From positions 1 through 38,569 of the forward strand of contig CAIXGW010000158.1 in the NCBI GenBank assembly GCA_903919145.1: a stretch of DNA of 38,569 nt. The letters run 5' to 3'. Positions 33,137 through 38,569 of the stretch are shown here, in pieces (positions within the stretch are counted from its first letter, which is position 1; the number at the start of each line of letters is the position of its first letter). The stretch is from an uncultured Myxococcales bacterium. Its GTDB lineage: Bacteria; Myxococcota_A; UBA9042. A model generated the notes under the pieces. That model ran no database searches. It saw only the letters and a program-made list of their open reading frames with translations, and had not been told where the DNA came from. The translations under genes and the position numbers were made by a program.

Positions 33137-36100
33137 ATGCGCGACATGAAAAAACTCCACCGCGGTGCCCAGCAAGCTCAAGCTAAGCCTGGGGAAAGCG
33201 CCAAGAAAGCGGCTCCCCATGAGCAGGCGGCGCCAGCGCCCATGCCCGCTTTGGGCGGCGCGGGCGATCCCCTGACTGGAGCGGCCGGCGGTGAAGCGCA
33301 GGCGGCGGAGAACGACCCGGCGGCCATGGCCGAGCAGCAGGCAGAGCTGGCGCGCGTCAAGTCGCTGCCGTCGGGGTCGCCCGAGCTGGAAGCCTACAAA
33401 AAGCCAGAAGCCATGGGGGCTTCGGTGCCTGAAGGGCCGGGGCAGACCGGTCAGGCCAAGTCGCAGTCAGAGGGCATGGGCCCCAAGAAAGAGCAGGCCG
33501 CGCCGGCCACCGTTGGCCCCAACGCCCAGCAGGTCAAGACGGCGCTTGGCGGCGCGGATGTCAAGGTAGAGAAAGTCGAAGTTCCAGCGCAGGCGCCCAG
33601 TTCTGGCCCCGCCAACCAGGCCGTGGCCAACGCCGGCAGCCCCGTAGCTGCGCCCGCCGCGCCGCAAGAAGTGGCCGCCGAGCCTGCCGCGGAGCCCAGG
33701 GCCGACGAAGTGGCCCCAGAAGCAGCCGAGAAAAAGCAGCCCGAGCAGGCTCCGACCGCGGCTCCGGCCGAGGTCAAAGCCGACGCCAAGCTAGCGCCAG
33801 ACGTCGAGCCGGCAGCGGCTCCGGTGGCGACGCCAGAGGCCCCCAAGGCCGGAGACGCCACCGCAGACGCCAAGGCTGCGACCAAGACTCCTGAAAAGTC
33901 TCCAGAAGTCGCGCCCCAGGCCGTAGCCGCGGGCGACGTCTCGGCGCCCGAGGGGCAGCTTGAGGCTCCGCCCGAAGCCAGCTTGGCCGCGCCTGAGCAG
34001 GTGGCCGACCTTGCTGTGGCAGGCGCGGCGCCTAGCGAAATCGCACCGGCGGCCATTGCCGCCCAGCCGGTCGAGCAGCAAGCGGTCGCTCCTGCTGCCG
34101 TGCCCGAGTCGATCGCCGGTGAAGCCCCCGCCGTGGTGACGGCAGAGGTGGCCGCGGCCCCCTCTGGCGGCGCAGAAGTCGGTCTGGGCTCGGTGCCTGC
34201 GCTGTCTGGGGCGGCACCCGCCCCGGCCAAAGAGAACACTCCGGCTCCCGCCGCGGAAGCCTCAGTGGCGCCGATCCAGCCCGAAGCGGCGCGGGTCGAG
34301 TCGGCGGCGATCGAAACGGTAGACGAGGTCAAGTTTGAGCCCGCCCAAGGGGCTGAGCCGGCGGTAGCCGCGGGTGGCGCTGCAGAGGCCCCGCAAGGCG
34401 TCGTCGCGGCCGAGCCAGCGGGCGTTCAGGTGGAGGCAGAGAGCCAGGCGCCAGACGCCACCCAGGGGCCAGAGGGCCAGGCCCCAGCGGCAGCCGGGCC
34501 GGCCACCCCTGCAAGTGCCGTGCCCACCGCCGCCGGGCCAGCGCCCTCGCTGCCAGTGCCCGTGACCCCAGTCGGCGTCGAAGCCGCTCCGGCGGCCCCG
34601 GCGAGTGCCGTCGCCCTGGACGGCGCGGTTCAGCAGATTACCGAGATCGGCAATCAAAACGCGGCGGGCGACCTGGGCGACCAGCTGGCCGGCCAAGTCG
34701 CGGCCGGCGAGATGAGCGCCCCAGTGTTTGGCCAGACCGCTGGCGACGCCGCCGAAAACGCCGAGCGAGCGCCCCGCGGCATCGATCCGTCGGCCGTAGA
34801 GACCATCTCTAGCGTAGCCGGCGACGCTGGCTTGGATCCCAAGCAGCTGGTGTCGGAGAAGACCGCAGAGCTGAAGGGAAAGATCGACGACCTGCTCAAG
34901 GCCGGCGACCGCGCCATGAAGGGCGTGGGCAAGCTGCAGATGCCCGATACTATGCAAAAGGGCCTGCAGGGCGGCAAGGGCCAGATCGACGAGTGGCTGG
35001 AGAAGGGCGAAAAGGCCGGGCAAGACCTGCTTGGCAAGGGCAAAGACATCCTGGACCAGGGCGCTGGGATGCTGGGCGAAGCCAAGTCACTGGCCACCGA
35101 TCCGGGTGCCGCCGTGGCGCCGATGCTGGGCAAAGGCAAAGAGCTGCCCGGGCAGATCCGCCAGAAGGCAGAGCAGTCGCTGGGCATGGACTTCTCGCAA
35201 GTCAAGCTGCACGAGGGCGAAGGCGCCAAGGGCCTGGCCGACCGCCTGGGCGCCAATGCTTTTGCGCAGGGCAAGGACATCGTCTTGGGCAAGGCCGCCG
35301 AGATGGCCGGCGCCGACCGCGAGCAGATCCTGGCCGAAGAATTGGTTCACGTCGCCCAGATGAAGGGCAAAAGCGCCGCCGACCGCGGTGCCACCGGGTT
35401 GTCGGTCGCCAGCGACCGGGCAGAGAAGTCCGCGCGCAAAGCCGCTGAGAAGGTGCTTGAGGGCGCCGAAGTCCAAGCCGAAGAAGTGCAGGGCGAGCAG
35501 CGCGCCGTCTACCGCAACGACGGCGCCTCGGCGACCCAGCAGCCAGAGATGCCCACCCAGGTCAGCGTCTCGATCGGCGGCAAGAGCCAAGTGGTCAAGC
35601 TGCCCAAGCTGACCCCCGGCACCACCAGCAAGATGGTGTCTCTGCCTTCGCTGGGCATTCAGGGCATGTCCTTTGAATCCCAAGCAAAAATGCAGTTCGA
35701 CGCCACCACCGGCAAGTTCACCGGCGGCAAGGCCTGGGCCAGCATCAAGGTCGGAGACGCGATCAAGCTGGAAGACGCTACGGTGACCATCGATCAGAGC
35801 GGCGCCATGAAGGGCTCGTTCCCCGGCGCCACCCTGACGGTCGGCACCCTGATCAACGACACGATCACGGCCGAAGTCGGCGCGGCAGGCGTGTCTGGCA
35901 AAGGCACTTACGAGTACTCGAAGCTGCGCGGCGCCAAGCTCGACACTTGGCTGCGCTCGGGCTCTTTGCAGGTCAACGTGGCTGCGGACGGCGCTGTCAG
36001 CGGCAGTGGTTCGGTCGGCTTTGAGGCCCCGCCGTTTACCGCCGGCACCATCAAGGCGTCGATTGCCGACAAGGCCCTGTCTGGCGACGTGACCATTGAC

Positions 36101-38569
36101 AACAAGAACACGATCTCGCTGGGCAAATCGTCGGTGTCAGAGGGCCAGCTCAAGGGCAAGCTCACCGCGTCTGAAAAGATCGACGTGTCGGGCTCGCTCA
36201 AGCTGGAGATCCCGTCGCTGGGCGCTGGCAAGGGCACTGGGCAGGTCTCTTGGGACAGTGACGCGGCGCTGCTGGCCGGCGAGGCGGCGTTTGACAGCGC
36301 CAGCTCGTCGACGTGGGGCAAGGTCGCGTTTACCAAGGCGACGGTCACTGGCGCGATTGCCGAGACCAAGCTCCCCAAGGTCAGCGGCAGCGGCTCCGCC
36401 GTCTACGACAGCCTGTTCAAGGGCAATTGGAACGGCGACCTGGACTTGGAGGCCGAAAAAGCCTCGTTTGAGCTCGGCGGCGAGCTGGTCGCGCCGATTG
36501 TCCAAGGCGAAGTGCAAGTCAGCAAGGGCAGCCTGACCATCAAGGTAGAGGAAAGCGAGCTCAAGTCGACGGCCGGCAATGTCGACTTCAAGCTGGGGTC
36601 TTTCCTCAAGGGCACCGCGGTGTTGGAAGAAGGGACCAACGCCAACATCATCAACGCCACCGCCACGGCCGAGCTCGTCAGCGCCCAGACCTATGACGAT
36701 GTGACCCTTTCCAAGGGATCGATCACGGTCAAAGTCCGCGGCACCACGGTCGAAGTGGTCTCAGGCTCGGTCGACGTCGACTACAAGGGCGTGGCCAAGG
36801 GCCAGCTTGAGCTGGGCAAGTCCAGTGATATCCGGCGCTTTACCGGTAGCGGCAAGGCCAACATCCAGGCGCCGCAGCAGTGGGGCGACATCAAGGTGCT
36901 CGAAGGCGCCATCGACCTGTCACTCAAGGACAACATCGTCGACAAGGCCCAGGGCAACGCCAAGATCGGCTACCTGGATTTTGTAGAAGGCCAGCTGGCT
37001 TTTGACGCCACCAAGGACTTCAGCGCGATTGACGGCACGGCGACCGCCAGCCTGGTCAAGGCCAAGGACCTGACGTCGCCCCTCAAGCTGGAGGCCGACG
37101 CCGAGAAGAAGTTTGACCTGCAGTTCAAGAACAGCACGTTCAAGGACTTCAAGGGTGCGTTTTCGTGGAGCTATGAGAAGTTCAAGGGCGAGCTGAATGT
37201 CGCCACCGCCACCGAGGACTTTGGCCTGGTGACTGGCACCGGCAAGGCCGACCTCAGCGAAGACCTGCCGATCGGCACCCTGGGCTCGACCAAGCTGATG
37301 GGCAAGGCCGGCGGCAACCTGACCGGCAAGATCGAGGCCGGGCGGTTCTTGGGCGTCTCTGGCACGCTGAAGTGGGAGTACGACGGCTTCTTGGCCGGCG
37401 ACGCCACCATTGCTGAACCGCGCACCTCGATTACGGAAATTGATGGCACGCTGGCGGCGACGGTCATCGCGGCCAAGAACCTGCCCAACAATGACAAGGT
37501 CGAGATCCAGCCGGGCGGCGCGGGCGCGCTGCAGGTCGAGCTGCGGAATTCTCAGCCGAAGCGCTACTCCGGCACGCTGGACTACAAGTACGACGGCTTC
37601 CTGCAGGGCCAGGTCACCGTCGCCGGCGACATGCTGGACTTCTCGCAGCTGGGCGGCCAGTCGGCGGGCACCGTCTACGCCAAGAAAAACCTCAAGAACG
37701 TCGACATCCTGGAAGGTTCGGGGATGAACGTCGAGTTCGTCAACTCGGCCTTTACCGACTTCTACGGCGCGATTCAGTTTGAGCACAAGGCCTGGCTCAA
37801 GGGCAAGGTCGATGCAGCCCAGGGCGGCGGCTCGTCGATGGCCACCGGCGTGATTGGTCCGGTCGAAGGCACGCTGCTCAAGGCCCCTCCGGGCGGCCAG
37901 GAGAGCGGCTTTCAGTACAAGGAAGGCGGCAGCATCAAAGCCGATCTGGCCGCTGGCATGGATGTCACGGTCTTCAAGGCCGGCTCTGAGGTCAATTGGC
38001 AGTACGACGACTGGCTAGAGGGCAAGATGACCCTGGCCAACCAGGCGACCGTCCTGCGCGCCGATGGCACCGATGCTGGGGCCAAGCTCCTCAAAGAGAA
38101 AGAGATTTCGTCGGACAAGAAGGTGGTGTTTCTGCCTTCGACCCTGGGCGTGGAGCTGGTCAATGGCCAGCCGGCCAAGTACATCGGCTCGGTCAAGGCG
38201 CGCTACGACCAATGGATCGAAGGGACTTTTGCGATTGCGCCGTCTTCGGGCGCCCAGAACTTTGACGGCGACCTGACCGGCGCCCTGATCAAGGAGATGC
38301 CCCTGGAAGGCTCTCCGACCACATTGCAGTCCGGTGGCACGGCCGTCCTGACGGTCAACTCCAACAATGTCACCGGGATTAGCGGTGCATTGGCCTTCAA
38401 GTACGGCGAAGGCGAGAAGTGGCTAGAGGGCACCATCAACAGCGCGCAGTCGACCGGCGCTGGCATCAAGTCCATCTCTGGCGACACCTCAGGCAGCGTG
38501 ATCCTGGGCAAGACCCTGTCTAACCTCGATCTTGAGGTCGGCGGCAGCATCCTGGCCCGCATGGACAAC
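33137..38569 (+). CDS. Giant DUF4157-like (eCIS core) protein with tandem beta-rich repeats, 3' end beyond the window
   Basis: An uninterrupted frame runs from ATG 33137 to the window end (1811 codons, no stop). There is no signal peptide. Residues ~150-500 are Ala/Pro/Glu/Val-rich and probably disordered; ~550-680 are helical, Lys/Gly-rich. Residues ~672-745 match the DUF4157/eCIS-core pattern: SLGMDFSQVKLHEGEGAKG, then LGANAFAQGKDIVLG and EELVHVAQ. The zincin HExxH is degenerate, with Glu734 replacing the first His while Glu735 and His738 remain. Beyond ~930 come beta-rich repeats of ~66 residues to the end of the window. DUF4157 marks many eCIS-associated or exported toxin-like proteins; no eCIS genes are in the window. 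A weak ribosome-binding site leaves ATG 33146 possible. Confidence 0.8.
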   Translation, partial: MRDMKKLHRGAQQAQAKPGESAKKAAPHEQAAPAPMPALGGAGDPLTGAAGGEAQAAENDPAAMAEQQAELARVKSLPSGSPELEAYKKPEAMGASVPEGPGQTGQAKSQSEGMGPKKEQAAPATVGPNAQQVKTALGGADVKVEKVEVPAQAPSSGPANQAVANAGSPVAAPAAPQEVAAEPAAEPRADEVAPEAAEKKQPEQAPTAAPAEVKADAKLAPDVEPAAAPVATPEAPKAGDATADAKAATKTPEKSPEVAPQAVAAGDVSAPEGQLEAPPEASLAAPEQVADLAVAGAAPSEIAPAAIAAQPVEQQAVAPAAVPESIAGEAPAVVTAEVAAAPSGGAEVGLGSVPALSGAAPAPAKENTPAPAAEASVAPIQPEAARVESAAIETVDEVKFEPAQGAEPAVAAGGAAEAPQGVVAAEPAGVQVEAESQAPDATQGPEGQAPAAAGPATPASAVPTAAGPAPSLPVPVTPVGVEAAPAAPASAVALDGAVQQITEIGNQNAAGDLGDQLAGQVAAGEMSAPVFGQTAGDAAENAERAPRGIDPSAVETISSVAGDAGLDPKQLVSEKTAELKGKIDDLLKAGDRAMKGVGKLQMPDTMQKGLQGGKGQIDEWLEKGEKAGQDLLGKGKDILDQGAGMLGEAKSLATDPGAAVAPMLGKGKELPGQIRQKAEQSLGMDFSQVKLHEGEGAKGLADRLGANAFAQGKDIVLGKAAEMAGADREQILAEELVHVAQMKGKSAADRGATGLSVASDRAEKSARKAAEKVLEGAEVQAEEVQGEQRAVYRNDGASATQQPEMPTQVSVSIGGKSQVVKLPKLTPGTTSKMVSLPSLGIQGMSFESQAKMQFDATTGKFTGGKAWASIKVGDAIKLEDATVTIDQSGAMKGSFPGATLTVGTLINDTITAEVGAAGVSGKGTYEYSKLRGAKLDTWLRSGSLQVNVAADGAVSGSGSVGFEAPPFTAGTIKASIADKALSGDVTIDNKNTISLGKSSVSEGQLKGKLTASEKIDVSGSLKLEIPSLGAGKGTGQVSWDSDAALLAGEAAFDSASSSTWGKVAFTKATVTGAIAETKLPKVSGSGSAVYDSLFKGNWNGDLDLEAEKASFELGGELVAPIVQGEVQVSKGSLTIKVEESELKSTAGNVDFKLGSFLKGTAVLEEGTNANIINATATAELVSAQTYDDVTLSKGSITVKVRGTTVEVVSGSVDVDYKGVAKGQLELGKSSDIRRFTGSGKANIQAPQQWGDIKVLEGAIDLSLKDNIVDKAQGNAKIGYLDFVEGQLAFDATKDFSAIDGTATASLVKAKDLTSPLKLEADAEKKFDLQFKNSTFKDFKGAFSWSYEKFKGELNVATATEDFGLVTGTGKADLSEDLPIGTLGSTKLMGKAGGNLTGKIEAGRFLGVSGTLKWEYDGFLAGDATIAEPRTSITEIDGTLAATVIAAKNLPNNDKVEIQPGGAGALQVELRNSQPKRYSGTLDYKYDGFLQGQVTVAGDMLDFSQLGGQSAGTVYAKKNLKNVDILEGSGMNVEFVNSAFTDFYGAIQFEHKAWLKGKVDAAQGGGSSMATGVIGPVEGTLLKAPPGGQESGFQYKEGGSIKADLAAGMDVTVFKAGSEVNWQYDDWLEGKMTLANQATVLRADGTDAGAKLLKEKEISSDKKVVFLPSTLGVELVNGQPAKYIGSVKARYDQWIEGTFAIAPSSGAQNFDGDLTGALIKEMPLEGSPTTLQSGGTAVLTVNSNNVTGISGALAFKYGEGEKWLEGTINSAQSTGAGIKSISGDTSGSVILGKTLSNLDLEVGGSILARMDN
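36251..38440 (+). repeat. Protein-level tandem repeats (~66 residues) inside the giant protein
   Basis: A motif of the form (W/Y/F)-x-Y-D-x-(F/W)-L-x-G-x-(V/L) recurs with its aromatic anchor near residues 1039, 1090, 1151, 1216, 1279, 1346, 1415, 1485, 1550, 1623, 1690 and 1756, spaced 51-73 residues apart. Clear copies are WEYDGFLAGDATI, YKYDGFLQGQVTV and WQYDDWLEGKMTL. Each is preceded by a strand-rich block; the best copies begin with a DGT-like turn and include AKNL or AKDL. The array continues to the window end. Confidence 0.7.

Noticed and set aside
33451..35292. Several minus-strand frames opposite the giant gene, some with repetitive Ala/Gly/Ser content
   Set aside because: They mirror the Ala/Pro/Glu-rich repeats of the sense strand, which is one continuous frame over 5.4 kb.
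1..38569. CRISPR array, prophage, integrase or rRNA genes
   Set aside because: No direct-repeat/spacer pattern, phage structural genes, integrase motif or rRNA sequence was seen.

Overview
The window is GC-rich DNA and looks like a chromosomal segment of a myxobacterium-type organism (phylum Myxococcota). The clues are a secreted protein with a MYXO-CTERM-like C-terminus (Cys, hydrophobic helix, Arg cluster), Cys-rich and Kazal-like secreted lipoproteins with Asp/Ser/Ala-rich linkers, a FimU-PilV-PilW-PilX-PilY1 minor-pilin set in the order known from Myxococcus, and a giant protein with a DUF4157-like (eCIS core) domain. There is no phage, plasmid or integrase signature. The window therefore reads as a housekeeping chromosome interspersed with lineage-specific surface genes.

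Layout. 1-560: an 85-bp inverted-repeat (MITE-like) element and a short membrane-peptide reading frame that may continue through a UGA as a selenoprotein. 563-3597: two translationally coupled genes, a lipoprotein and a Cys-rich NlpC/P60-like exported protein. 3683-6481: a MerR-type helix-turn-helix/coiled-coil protein, divergent from an acyltransferase plus an extended-SDR protein that lacks the usual catalytic pair. 6558-11658: a polytopic GT-C-like membrane protein, a GYF_2-domain protein, an aldo/keto reductase, and a two-gene sirohaem branch. 11750-13848: an MlaE-type permease and prfB with its programmed +1 frameshift. 13850-18356 (mostly minus strand): cysteine desulfurase, mnmA, rnc, tatA, tRNA-Lys(TTT) and tRNA-Glu(TTC), with a promoter and terminator bracketing the tRNA pair. 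18457-21764: a predicted outer-membrane protein abutting lysA. 22019-29648: a sigma-54-type promoter followed by the type IVa minor pilin/PilY1 operon and an overlapping lipoprotein gene. 29758-31715: a cupin gene and a Kazal-domain lipoprotein gene. 32171-32659: a SlyD-type peptidyl-prolyl isomerase. 33137 to the end: one uninterrupted reading frame of at least 1811 codons, open at the window edge.

How genes work together. The cysteine desulfurase and MnmA make 2-thiouridine at U34 of tRNA-Lys(UUU), tRNA-Glu(UUC) and tRNA-Gln; the first two of these substrates are encoded just downstream on the same strand. FimU, PilV, PilW and PilX with PilY1 are expected to form the priming and tip complex of a type IVa pilus. 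The uroporphyrinogen methyltransferase and precorrin-2 dehydrogenase give the path to sirohaem.

The least explained objects are the giant DUF4157-like protein with its ~66-residue tandem repeats, the putative short selenoprotein, and the structured RNA or DNA segments after prfB. All functional calls are from reading the sequence; no database search was run.
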